A stretch of DNA of 64,000 nucleotides from assembly GCA_021498095.1 (NCBI GenBank), contig JAIZWK010000001.1, positions 988,448 through 1,052,447 of the forward strand, in the 5' to 3' direction. This document shows, piece by piece, positions 17,630 to 26,303 of this stretch. Within the stretch, counting starts at the first letter, position 1. Every line of letters starts with the position of its first letter. A program made the position numbers and the translations under genes. The DNA comes from Candidatus Harpocratesius repetitus. Its GTDB lineage: Archaea > Asgardarchaeota > Lokiarchaeia > Sigyniarchaeales > Promethearchaeaceae. Below the pieces are notes generated by a model. That model saw only the letters and a list, made by a program, of their open reading frames with translations, did not search any database and was not told the DNA's origin.

Positions 17630-17966
17630 TATTATATATACCTAAAATTTCTGCGTTTCTCGCACTGGATTCTTTAGGTTTCTTCAATTTAGAATATCAT
17701 AGCTCTTAATAAGCTAGCTAGTTTTAATGATTTATGCATTCTCTATTTTTCCAATAAAAATTAATGCATTTCAGCAAAATAGAACATTATTACTTCTTAA
17801 TAATGATTATGGAGTATATTTTATACTGATATTTACTTATATATTTAAAGAAAGAATTATATTGAAGAAGATCAATAAATACATGATCAGTGGGAAGAAA
17901 CACATAAAAATATAAATTTCCACTTTTTCCAAAAAATGATGTTTCATACCATTAGAGTGATTTACA
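17630..17966 (+). other. Intergenic region without a convincing gene
   Basis: 337 bases between IS copy B and DUF4332. A 62-codon frame (17727-17915) is rich in Ile/Phe/Tyr/Lys, as expected from random A/T-rich sequence, and has no supporting context. I regard the region as the promoter area of DUF4332 plus the old IS flank. Confidence 0.4.
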
Positions 17967-18371
17967 ATGAGTTATAAAATTGAAGAACTTGAAGGAATCG
18001 GACCAAAATATGCCGAAGCTTTGAAAAAAATCGGGATTACAAAAACCGATGAGCTGCTTAAAATAAAGCAAAAAGATGTCGCAGATGTTGCCAAGAAAAT
18101 CAATGTTCCAAAGAAAAATTTAGATAAATGGATAGAAATTGCGGATCTTATGCGCATTAAAGGTGTTGCGGAAGAATATAGCGAAGCACTTAATCGTATT
18201 GGAATTGATTCAGTGAAGGAATTTAAACATCGAAATGCAGCAAATACATTAACCAAGTTAGAAGAATTAAATAGAAAATTCCCTGATATATTACGGAAAC
18301 TTCCTAACATAGATATGATTAAGGAATGGATTTCTGAAGCGAAAAAACTTCCAGATCTTGATATTAACTAA
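17967..18371 (+). CDS. DUF4332 helix-hairpin-helix protein, 134 aa
   Basis: ATG at 17967. The sequence YKIEELEGIGPKYAEALKKIGI is a helix-hairpin-helix motif. A second copy, DLMRIKGVAEEYSEALNRIGI, occurs about 55 residues later, the duplicated arrangement of DUF4332. Proteins with this fold usually bind DNA non-specifically through the hairpin backbone; the specific role of this family is not established. The group II intron remnant begins 48 bases after the stop, in a T-rich terminator-like stretch. Confidence 0.88.
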   Translation: MSYKIEELEGIGPKYAEALKKIGITKTDELLKIKQKDVADVAKKINVPKKNLDKWIEIADLMRIKGVAEEYSEALNRIGIDSVKEFKHRNAANTLTKLEELNRKFPDILRKLPNIDMIKEWISEAKKLPDLDIN

Positions 18372-18418
18372 AGTTCTGGATTTTTTAGATATTTTAGATT
18401 TTTTCTTCTTTATTTTTT

Positions 18419-19223
18419 GTGCGACAGAGTTAAGCTTAGTGGCAAAATTTCATATAATTGGACCGTCTTTTCAGGGGACGCGTGGGACTCATGGCGACTT
18501 CAGTTCCAATGATTGGGGCTCGAAAGCATCCATGAGAATGTACCGAAACCATCAACTCTCGATTGGTGTAGGGCTACCCAGTAAAATTCCATGGCGAATT
18601 AGCATGAACTCATGATTGAAGCTTCGTGAATTATACGCTACGAAAGGAGAGTTGATGTCTATTAGACGACGCAGCCGGACCAAACAGGCAAAAGCGTTAG
18701 GAACACATGGTGGAAAATCGTGTGTAACACCTGAACAAATAACGCTCGGAGTAAAGCGAGCGCCTACCGAATTTGTTATACGTTTACCATTAAGAACTCT
18801 GGAAACCTTCATCCCTGCTTGTGGCGAGATGAAGGGTGAGATTGGGAAAAAGCGAATGCCCCGAGTAATGTTGGGGATAGACCTATTGGTCAATCCGAAA
18901 GGATGCCCACTTCTCATGGCTCTACTTGAATTGGACGTATAGGAGACTTCTCCATGACCGACATTTGCGAGACGAATCAACCCGTGCAAGGTAGTCAACA
19001 CCACCAGCATGCCGATATTACATGGATTTTCATGAATCGTGAAGCTGCAAAACGTGGTGTGAAGAAGCTCTAACAACAGATATTTCAAGCAACTCGTGAT
19101 AAAAACTTCCATACGGCTCGCCGACTTAAGAAGCTCTTATTTAAATCATTAAATGCAAGATTTCTTGCCGTCCTTACAGTTACGTCCAACCAAGGTCGGT
19201 ATACTCCAGGTGTTGATGGAATT
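18419..19223 (+). mobile_element. 3'-truncated group II intron
   Basis: The region starts with GTGCGACAG, the conserved GUGYG 5' end of group II introns. About 530 bases follow of clearly higher G+C than the surroundings, with typical intron-like segments, and then a reverse-transcriptase start region. The RT-like sequence stops abruptly after TPGVDGI, and the next bases are A/T-rich host sequence. Most of the RT, domain V and the 3' end are therefore missing, and the element can neither splice nor move. The insertion point just downstream of a gene, after a T-rich stretch, is the sort of site used by terminator-targeting bacterial introns. Composition suggests transfer from a less A/T-rich genome. 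Confidence 0.8.
18954..19223 (+). pseudogene. N-terminal fragment of a group II intron reverse transcriptase/maturase
   Basis: ATG at 18954. After 39 codons a TAA (19071-19073) interrupts, and the frame then continues QQIFQATRDKNFHTARRLK, SLNARFLAVLTVTSNQGRY and TPGVDGI. This is the N-terminal RT-0/RT-1 region of intron-encoded proteins (helical start, then G...K/Y-TPGVDG). The nonsense codon most simply replaces a glutamine codon. All polymerase motifs beyond GVDG are absent. Confidence 0.85.
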
Positions 19224-19423
19224 ATTCTTAGCAATTACATCTTTTTCTTTTTTTTTAATAATTATTAAAAAATTCTATAAATGGATTCAAAATATTATAT
19301 TTATTTATCGGTCTTAATTTTTTTAACTATTTTTTTTTTCAAATAAGATGGATTTCTTTTATAATTGACTTTATTGGATATATAATTATATCTTTTGCTG
19401 GATTTCATATTTTTGGTATATTT

Positions 19424-19939
19424 ATGAATGAAAAATTAGAACAAAAAAAAAGAATGAAAATATTAAACTTAAAATATATGATGACTTTTTTAATATTTGC
19501 AATTATATCTGATATTTTCATTCCATCTGTAAGATTTGGCATAAATATTTCATACGTTCTTTTATCATTGTCTACAAATATCTTCTTTTTAACAATGCTT
19601 TTTTCTTTTTATGAATTAGGTTATGAAAATAGGTTTGTTGAAGAGATTGGAAAAAATACATTGATTTTATTTATTTTTTCTATATTATTTGATAAATATA
19701 TAACCATAATTTGGAAAGACTTAAATTTCCTTCAAATGAACAAAGATCCAAAATTGTATTACAAAAATTTATTACCCGCTTTTCAAATCTTAATCGTATT
19801 AGTGCTAAAAATTGTATTGCTATTGATTATTTTTTATTTATCACAAAAATTTCCAGTCTTAACTAAAAAGATCAAGAAAAGAATCCAAAATGAAAATCAG
19901 AATATTACTACGCTTTCGCAATCAAAAGTATCCTTATAA
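19424..19939 (+). CDS. Multispan membrane protein, first gene of an ABC transporter cluster (start uncertain)
   Basis: From the ATG at 19424 the product has 171 aa with about four hydrophobic segments and a basic, Gln/Asn-rich C-terminus; family unknown. Coding-like hydrophobic sequence extends upstream in the same frame without a start (QIRWISFIIDFIGYIII...). An ATG at 19281 opens another frame (MDSKYYIYLSVLIFLTIFFF) that meets it at a nine-T run (about 19332-19340). The real gene may therefore begin at 19281, with a frameshift, or a sequence error, in the homopolymer. Its end overlaps the permease start by 50 bases, which indicates coexpression. Confidence 0.55.
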   Translation: MNEKLEQKKRMKILNLKYMMTFLIFAIISDIFIPSVRFGINISYVLLSLSTNIFFLTMLFSFYELGYENRFVEEIGKNTLILFIFSILFDKYITIIWKDLNFLQMNKDPKLYYKNLLPAFQILIVLVLKIVLLLIIFYLSQKFPVLTKKIKKRIQNENQNITTLSQSKVSL

Positions 19940-22616
19940 AAAGTCAATTATTGTGTTATCAATTTTAGTCAGCATTATTATTGGTGCGTATTCGGGATTT
20001 TCTTCATTAATGGAAAATGAAATGGGAGAAATTTCAGCTGATTTTGGTCCACACTATTCTATTTTTGATATGGATTTACAAGAAGTCAATTCCATTCAAT
20101 CTGGAAGAATAATTCAAGAATATGATTATCTTCTTGACTCATTTTCTCCCATCATTCATACTTCGGTGAACACCTCTCATGATGGATTAAGTTTTAATAG
20201 AACTTATATAAAAGGACTCGACTTTAATTATTTTCAAACAATCAATTATTGGTACAATATTGAATATGCCGAGAGTATTACAAAAAATAATCTACCATCA
20301 AATTGGGTAATTTTAAGTGAATATACCGCAGATATAAACAATGTATCGAATGGGGAAGATTTTAATTTAGAAATATTAGGAAGTAATACAAACATTACAC
20401 AAATAGAATCGTTTCATGTGATTGGTATTATTAAAAATTTTACAAATAATCTTGAAAGAGTGCTTAAATTTCCTGGAATGTTCGGAACATACGAGTTCAT
20501 TCAGAAAGGATCAATTTCTTTAACTTTTCGGCCATCCGCGCAGATAAATTTCATGATTGGTAATTTTTCTAAATTCACAGATTTATTTGGTTCCCTTTCA
20601 TCTACATCTTATTCTTTCCATTTTAATTTCAAATTTGATGCAAATTTAAATACTTTAGACATGCAAAAAAGCAATATTGATCGTTTCCAACAGGTTCTTG
20701 AGATGAACTTAAATCCCCTTAAAAATCATTATATTAAAGCTGATTTTTACGATTTTCTGGAAAAGACTATTATAAATAGAAATGTATTGATTAACAATAT
20801 GCTTGAAGTGAGCATTCCCTTGATTTTAATTGCTGCAATTATTGTTGGAATCGATTTTCTTAATCAGAGAAAAAATTCTATTGCTATTGAAGAATTGAAG
20901 CAATATTTGGGGTTTTCAAGGTTAAATAATACTGCAGAAATTCTAATTAATGCATTTATTTCCCTTATAATCATTTTTATCTTAAGTATAATTTTTTCAT
21001 TTATTACAACGGGAATATCGGGTTTTTTCTTAGTTCAAATTTTGATTTTACCTCGAATCTTACCTGTTAACGATATATTATGGATCGCTTTACTGATTTT
21101 TTGCTATCTCGTTTCTTTGGAATTCTTTGTTCTTTTTATCCGAAATTCTTCTTTAAAAAAGAATAGGAAATTATCCTTGTTTATCAATTTACTCTTATTT
21201 TTATTTATCATTTTATCAATTATTTTACCCTTAACAAGGAATTTTCAGCAAAATTCAGAAATTATTTTTATTAATTCTTTTAAAACAACGATTTTATTTA
21301 GTTCTATTTTTTTATCTGCTTTTATTATTCCAGTGGGCTATAATATATTTGGGCTTTTATTTCAAGAAAGCCGAAATTTTCAATTTTCTAATAAACTTGG
21401 AAAATGGATTTCAGAAAAATTAAATCTGAGATACTTGAAATATAAAATAAGTTATTTTCGAGAAAACTATAATAATTTTTATATTTCTATTATAACAATT
21501 GCCTTTATCAGCAGTTTCTTTTATAATAGTATCTTAATCTCCACTAATCTTCAATACTTTTTAAATTTTGCCCAAACCTTCGATTTTGCTGGTGAATATC
21601 GAATTGAAAATGATATTGATTTAACGTTAGAGAATTCTATCCCTCTTGAAATTTCGGATAATTTTCAGCAAAATTTACGAAATATTACAGAAATTGAGTT
21701 ATTTTCCCCGAATTTTCATAATTATGAATCTGTTTTTATTTATGTCATAGATCCTAGTGAATGGGAAGATTTGAGAGAAAATAGTGATACATCATATTAT
21801 TGGAATATTATTCAAAGTCTTCAGAATTCAGATAGTGATGTAATTGCATCTGAAAAATTATTTCATGATATTGAATTACAAGAGAAGGATACTTTGGATC
21901 TTACTGTCACTGATAATAAGACTGTTACTTTCAATATGGGTGAACATTTAAATTTATTTCCTGGAATAAATATTGTCAATTCCTATTCAATTATCATGAG
22001 TTATTCACAATTTTCTGAAATTAAAACGGACATTATGCGATTCACCCAGGTTTTAATTTTCCACGATTGTTCTCCCCAATTAGAAGAATATTTAGAAAAA
22101 ATTGCACGTGAAAATATCCAAAATTACTCGTTTACTTTTATATCATTCCAAGATATTGTGAATAATTCATTCAATCCTCTTCTATCTATTTCAAACTTCT
22201 TTATTAGATTAAAAATTCAATATTTAATTGGAATTTATTCTGTTACATTTCTGTTTGTATTATTTTTTATTGATTTGAGGATTGTTATTGAAAAAAATAA
22301 ACGTGTCTATAGAAAATTTGTTCAAAAAGGTTTTTCTCTTAAAATAATTCAAAAATTCGATCTTTTTGCCTTTAGTTCATCGATACTTTTGGGTTTAATA
22401 TTAGGCTTATTAGGTATCTTAGTATTTTATTCTCAATATGTAATTCAACAAAAATCAAGTTTTTATTACTTAAATTCTTTAAATCTTACTTTTTTCAATT
22501 TTCCATGGCAAATTTTTGGAATATGTTTTGTTTCACTTGCATTCCTTATTTTTTTGGTAATTTACTTGATGATAAAATTCAACATATCAAAGAAAATATT
22601 CAAGAATGGCGATTGA
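19890..22616 (+). CDS. FtsX/MacB-like ABC transporter permease, 908 aa
   Basis: ATG at 19890. The N-terminus MKIRILLRFRNQKYPYKKSI followed by a membrane span (residues ~18-36), a large extracytoplasmic domain (~40-300) and a group of spans (~305-455) is one FtsX-type half. A second half repeats the plan: a span near 530, an ectodomain ~560-770 and terminal spans ~780-900. This is the layout of large MacB/LolC-like permeases with duplicated FtsX domains. It acts with the ATPase encoded directly downstream, probably in lipoprotein, peptide or lipid extrusion or in mechanotransmission rather than import. The substrate is unknown. Confidence 0.8.
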   Translation: MKIRILLRFRNQKYPYKKSIIVLSILVSIIIGAYSGFSSLMENEMGEISADFGPHYSIFDMDLQEVNSIQSGRIIQEYDYLLDSFSPIIHTSVNTSHDGLSFNRTYIKGLDFNYFQTINYWYNIEYAESITKNNLPSNWVILSEYTADINNVSNGEDFNLEILGSNTNITQIESFHVIGIIKNFTNNLERVLKFPGMFGTYEFIQKGSISLTFRPSAQINFMIGNFSKFTDLFGSLSSTSYSFHFNFKFDANLNTLDMQKSNIDRFQQVLEMNLNPLKNHYIKADFYDFLEKTIINRNVLINNMLEVSIPLILIAAIIVGIDFLNQRKNSIAIEELKQYLGFSRLNNTAEILINAFISLIIIFILSIIFSFITTGISGFFLVQILILPRILPVNDILWIALLIFCYLVSLEFFVLFIRNSSLKKNRKLSLFINLLLFLFIILSIILPLTRNFQQNSEIIFINSFKTTILFSSIFLSAFIIPVGYNIFGLLFQESRNFQFSNKLGKWISEKLNLRYLKYKISYFRENYNNFYISIITIAFISSFFYNSILISTNLQYFLNFAQTFDFAGEYRIENDIDLTLENSIPLEISDNFQQNLRNITEIELFSPNFHNYESVFIYVIDPSEWEDLRENSDTSYYWNIIQSLQNSDSDVIASEKLFHDIELQEKDTLDLTVTDNKTVTFNMGEHLNLFPGINIVNSYSIIMSYSQFSEIKTDIMRFTQVLIFHDCSPQLEEYLEKIARENIQNYSFTFISFQDIVNNSFNPLLSISNFFIRLKIQYLIGIYSVTFLFVLFFIDLRIVIEKNKRVYRKFVQKGFSLKIIQKFDLFAFSSSILLGLILGLLGILVFYSQYVIQQKSSFYYLNSLNLTFFNFPWQIFGICFVSLAFLIFLVIYLMIKFNISKKIFKNGD

Positions 22617-22618
22617 TA

Positions 22619-23479
22619 ATGAATGGCCTGCAAATAAAAAATGTCTTTTTCATTTATAAAACCAAATATATTGACGTTGTTGCCTTAAAAGGTGTAAATA
22701 TGACACTTTCCCCTGGAGAAATTACAGTCATCATGGGACCTTCGGGTAGTGGAAAAACCACCTTATTAAATTTACTAAATGGAGAAATAAGACCTTCTTC
22801 TGGGCAGATAATATATAATGATCAAATTTATGAAAATTTTTCCTTTAGGGATATTCAGAATTTTCGAAAAACTAAAATTGGATACATGAGACAGAAAGAA
22901 AATTTATTTAATTTCTTGACAATTAATGATAATTTCCAATTAATCGCTGATTTAATTCATCGAAAGATTTCGAAGGAAGAAATAATTGAGCATTTACAAA
23001 AATTTGATCTGGGAGAAAAAATCAATGTATTTCCTGATCAATTAAGCCAAGGACAACAGCAAAAAATTGCATTCCTTTCAATCTTAATAAAAAAACCTGA
23101 AATTATATTATTTGATGAACCCACAGGGAATTTAGATGCAGAATCAAGAGATGATTTTATTAGAATGATTGAAAATTATAAAGAACAGGATAATGATACA
23201 ATATTTGTAATAGTGACTCATGATCCTGCATTTATTGCGATCGCAGATCGAGTTTATTTTCTGAAAAATGGAAAAGTTGATACACATCTTGATAAAGCTG
23301 AAATTATTATGAATAAAACTATAAATCTTGAAAAAAATATTCCTAATTTTGGTGTAAATGCCTTTAATTTAACGATATCAAAAGAAGATTTATCTAGAAT
23401 CGAAACTTCAATAGAAGTTATCCAAAATTTCCTTAGAAAACTTGAAAAAAAACATATGAAAAACCCAGAATCTACTTAA
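22619..23479 (+). CDS. ABC transporter ATPase, LolD/MacB type
   Basis: I chose ATG 22619 (MNGLQIKNVFFIYK), two bases after the permease stop, over an upstream in-frame ATG at 22505 that would lie inside the permease gene. The product has 286 aa. Walker A is MGPSGSGKTTLLN, the signature is LSQGQQQKIAF, Walker B is EIILFDEPTGNLD and the H-loop is IVTHDPAF. This is the compact ATPase class that pairs with FtsX-type permeases. A charged C-terminal extension of about 60 residues follows the nucleotide-binding domain. Confidence 0.92.
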   Translation: MNGLQIKNVFFIYKTKYIDVVALKGVNMTLSPGEITVIMGPSGSGKTTLLNLLNGEIRPSSGQIIYNDQIYENFSFRDIQNFRKTKIGYMRQKENLFNFLTINDNFQLIADLIHRKISKEEIIEHLQKFDLGEKINVFPDQLSQGQQQKIAFLSILIKKPEIILFDEPTGNLDAESRDDFIRMIENYKEQDNDTIFVIVTHDPAFIAIADRVYFLKNGKVDTHLDKAEIIMNKTINLEKNIPNFGVNAFNLTISKEDLSRIETSIEVIQNFLRKLEKKHMKNPEST

Positions 23480-23510
23480 AATCACAAACATATTCACTTA
23501 CATAAGAATA

Positions 23511-24533
23511 ATGACTACTATTATCACTCATTTAGATGCAGATGGAGTGTGTTCTGCTTCCTTAGTTCGAATGGTTAAAGAATTTCACAATAGTTACGTT
23601 TATTTCAGCCATCCTGCTGGTTTACTTCATGATTTACGCGTTATTCCAAAAGATGATTTAATTATATGTGATATTGCCTTAGATCAGCGTAGTTATCTTG
23701 AAATTTTTCAGATTTTTGAAGAATTCACAAAAGAATATTCGATAATTTATATTGATCATCATGCCCAACCAGAAGGTATGCCAAATAAAGTGATAAATGT
23801 GCATGATCCCAATGTTTCGGCCACTGAGTTAACATATCGTTATTTTTATCATCAATTACCAAAGAGAGCAGATTTCATTGCCTTGCTTGGTTCAATTTGT
23901 GATTACTTAGATGATAGTCCTTTAATGCAACGTTTGATGCATCATTATGAGCGGCGTACACTCTTTTTAGATGCAGGTTTACTTGCCCAAGGCTTAAAGA
24001 AATACGGGAAGAAAGCCCATTATGAAAAATTGCGTGATTTAATTAAAGCGTTTAGTCATGGAAAATCTCCATGCGATATTCCAGAATTAACTCAAGCAGC
24101 AATTAATGCAACAAAGTCGGATAATTCTAAGCGTTCTTTAATTCTTTCACTCTATCACACCGAAAAAAACATTGCTTGGATTCAAGATCCTCCTTCCATG
24201 TCGTATTCTAAGATCGCTCACTGGATCATGGGTGATTCTGGAAAGCATCTTGGATTAGCCATTCGGACATTGAATTCAAAACGATTATTGGTGGATATCA
24301 CCATAAGGGGTTGGCGGAAAATAGATCTGCGAAAGTTTATTCCTGAAATAGCAATGAAATTGGGAGGAAGTGCCGGTGGGCATGCAAATGCCGTAGGTGT
24401 GCGACTTCCTCAGAAGAAATGTCAACTTTTCTTGAGAATGTTGGATAATCATCCCATTTTTTCAACATTGGAACCAATTGCCCAAATAGATGATTTAATA
24501 CCCCTTTCTTTCTCTAATAATTTAATCATGTGA
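23511..24533 (+). CDS. DHH/DHHA1 family phosphoesterase, 340 aa
   Basis: ATG at 23511. Motif I is THLDADGVCSASL (residues 6-18), motif II is ICDIALDQ, and the family signature D-H-H lies at residues 82-84 (YIDHHAQPE). The DHHA1 domain contains GGSAGGHANAVGVRL near residue 285. This set is that of single-strand or oligonucleotide phosphoesterases (NrnA/RecJ-like). Archaeal members act in nucleic-acid turnover or repair in the cytoplasm. All metal-binding residues look intact; the exact substrate is unknown. A palindrome TTAATCA-TG-TGATTAA spans the stop codon (24522-24537). Confidence 0.9.
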   Translation: MTTIITHLDADGVCSASLVRMVKEFHNSYVYFSHPAGLLHDLRVIPKDDLIICDIALDQRSYLEIFQIFEEFTKEYSIIYIDHHAQPEGMPNKVINVHDPNVSATELTYRYFYHQLPKRADFIALLGSICDYLDDSPLMQRLMHHYERRTLFLDAGLLAQGLKKYGKKAHYEKLRDLIKAFSHGKSPCDIPELTQAAINATKSDNSKRSLILSLYHTEKNIAWIQDPPSMSYSKIAHWIMGDSGKHLGLAIRTLNSKRLLVDITIRGWRKIDLRKFIPEIAMKLGGSAGGHANAVGVRLPQKKCQLFLRMLDNHPIFSTLEPIAQIDDLIPLSFSNNLIM

Positions 24534-24760
24534 TTAATATCAACTTAAGATTACTGCAGCGAGAATTTTGTTATAGATAAAGATGAAAAAAAATTACCAG
24601 AGCTCGATATACGGAAAATTAGAAAATTAGGTAATTAAGTGAAGATCTAATATTGCGTGAACTACTTTTTTTGAATTCATATCTTCTATTTGAAAAGAAT
24701 TTATTAAGTATTAGATTAAATGATAACAAGTAATCGGGAAATTAATCTTCGTGATGCTTT

Positions 24761-25885
24761 ATGAGTAACACATCTATCAGTAAAGTATTCTTCATCGGTC
24801 TTCAAACTAAAGAAAATGAAGATCAAATGCGTTTAAAGATTCAACGCCTCTTTGATCATGCAGAATTTGCCTCCTTTTTAGAAAAAGGTGATTTAACTGC
24901 TGTAAAAGTACATTTCGGTGAACGCGGAAATTCCACTTTTATTCCCCCGTGGTTTATACGCGCTATCGTGAAAAAAATTCGTGAAACAGGTGCAAATCCC
25001 TTTATAACAGACACAAATACTCTCTACCGTGGAAAGCGCCGTAATGCGGTTGATCATATTCAAACCGCTATTCTTCATGGATTCACTTTTGCCACAGCTG
25101 ATGCACCTGTAATCATTGCTGATGGTTTGACAGGTAAAAATTATGTAGATATACCTATTAATCAAAAACATTTCAAAACAGTGAAAATCGGTGCAGATTT
25201 AGTTCATGCAGATGCAGTAATCGTTTCATCTCATTTTAAAGGACACATGATGGCAGGATTTGGTGGTGCTATTAAGAATATTGGGATGGGTTGTGCCAGC
25301 GTTCAAGGAAAGAAGGAACAGCATAATGTTCGACCCCATTTACCTGAACCAGAAAAGTGTCAAGGGTGTGGCATCTGTAAAACTCACTGCCCAGCTGATG
25401 CAATTGAAATTATTGATGGAAAATACACCGTGAATGAGGAATTATGTGTTGGATGTGGGGATTGCATTCGATACTGCCCAGAAAAAGCATTAGAATTCAA
25501 TTGGGAAAGTGATCTTTCTGATTTCACTGAAAAAATGACTGAATATGCATATGGATTTTGGAAAATTCATCAAAATAAGATTGGTTTTATTAATTTTGTT
25601 TTAAATGTAACTCCAGAATGTGATTGTTATAATCTTTCAGAAATTCCTATCGTACAAGATATTGGAATTTTAGCTTCTAACGATCCAGTTGCATTGGACA
25701 AAGCATGTTATGATTTAGTCAATCAACAGCCTGGAAATCGCGCTTCACGAATGGAAAATAATTTTAATCCAGGAGAAGATAAATTTCTCGGAGTTCATAA
25801 GGAGACTAAAGGAAATATTCAATTTTTATATGGTGAGCAGCTTGGTATGGGGACAACCCACTACGAGTTAATAGAAATTAAGTAA
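24761..25885 (+). CDS. DUF362 protein with two [4Fe-4S] ferredoxin motifs, 374 aa
   Basis: ATG at 24761. The DUF362 core surrounds a ferredoxin insert: VKVHFGERGNSTFIPPWF and VSSHFKGHMMAGFGGAIKN lie before it and DPVALDKACYDLVNQQ after it. The insert has two CxxCxxCxxxC clusters, CQGCGICKTHC (residues ~199-209) and CVGCGDCIRYC (~228-238). Proteins of this kind are cytoplasmic iron-sulfur proteins of anaerobes, with electron-transfer or maturation roles not firmly established. Length and motifs are normal for the family. The 227-base gap upstream holds only a short coding-like scrap (about 24567-24639, ...KLPELDIRKIRKLGN). Confidence 0.9.
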   Translation: MSNTSISKVFFIGLQTKENEDQMRLKIQRLFDHAEFASFLEKGDLTAVKVHFGERGNSTFIPPWFIRAIVKKIRETGANPFITDTNTLYRGKRRNAVDHIQTAILHGFTFATADAPVIIADGLTGKNYVDIPINQKHFKTVKIGADLVHADAVIVSSHFKGHMMAGFGGAIKNIGMGCASVQGKKEQHNVRPHLPEPEKCQGCGICKTHCPADAIEIIDGKYTVNEELCVGCGDCIRYCPEKALEFNWESDLSDFTEKMTEYAYGFWKIHQNKIGFINFVLNVTPECDCYNLSEIPIVQDIGILASNDPVALDKACYDLVNQQPGNRASRMENNFNPGEDKFLGVHKETKGNIQFLYGEQLGMGTTHYELIEIK

Positions 25886-26303
25886 TTTTTATAGTTTGAA
25901 AAAAATATTGAATTTCCATACAGTATTGATAAGATGATAATTCTTAAAATCACTTTAATCTTTATCAAATATCTCATCTAATTATAATTATTCCAAATTT
26001 TTTCCCATTCAAAGTCATCAAATCCCTAACAAATCAGTAAAATTATAAATCAAATGAGAGAACAACAGTTAGCACTTATATTTTCTTAATTACAAATCTC
26101 CCCCAACTTACTATCACTTTTATCAATTAAATATCTTTACTAGAATGGCTGTGTGAAGTGCGTAGTTCTTTTTAAATATATGTCGCGCATTTAGTTGATT
26201 GAATATTGCTAATTAATCTGAAATTTTATCTGAAATAAAAAATTTTACAGTAAAAAAAAGTTCAATAGATCAAGTTCTTTTGAAAGATAATCGAAATGAT
26301 TTA
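25886..26303. other. Intergenic region between convergent genes, no gene seen
   Basis: 418 A/T-rich bases between the stops of DUF362 and the CoA-transferase fusion. All frames on both strands are short, and I see no strong hairpin, repeat or tRNA-like fold. Confidence 0.5.

Noticed and set aside
17727..17915. A 62-codon frame upstream of DUF4332
   Set aside because: Ile/Phe/Tyr/Lys-rich translation typical of random A/T-rich DNA, with no ribosome-binding site or context.
18552..19112. Long open frames on both strands (for example 18616-18942 plus and 18552-19112 minus)
   Set aside because: They lie in the ribozyme part and RT start of the group II intron remnant, and neither has recognisable protein features; the higher G+C of the intron produces chance open frames.
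22505..22618. Upstream start of the ABC ATPase at 22505
   Set aside because: It would add 38 residues encoded inside the permease gene; the ATG at 22619 gives the normal N-terminus two bases after the permease stop.
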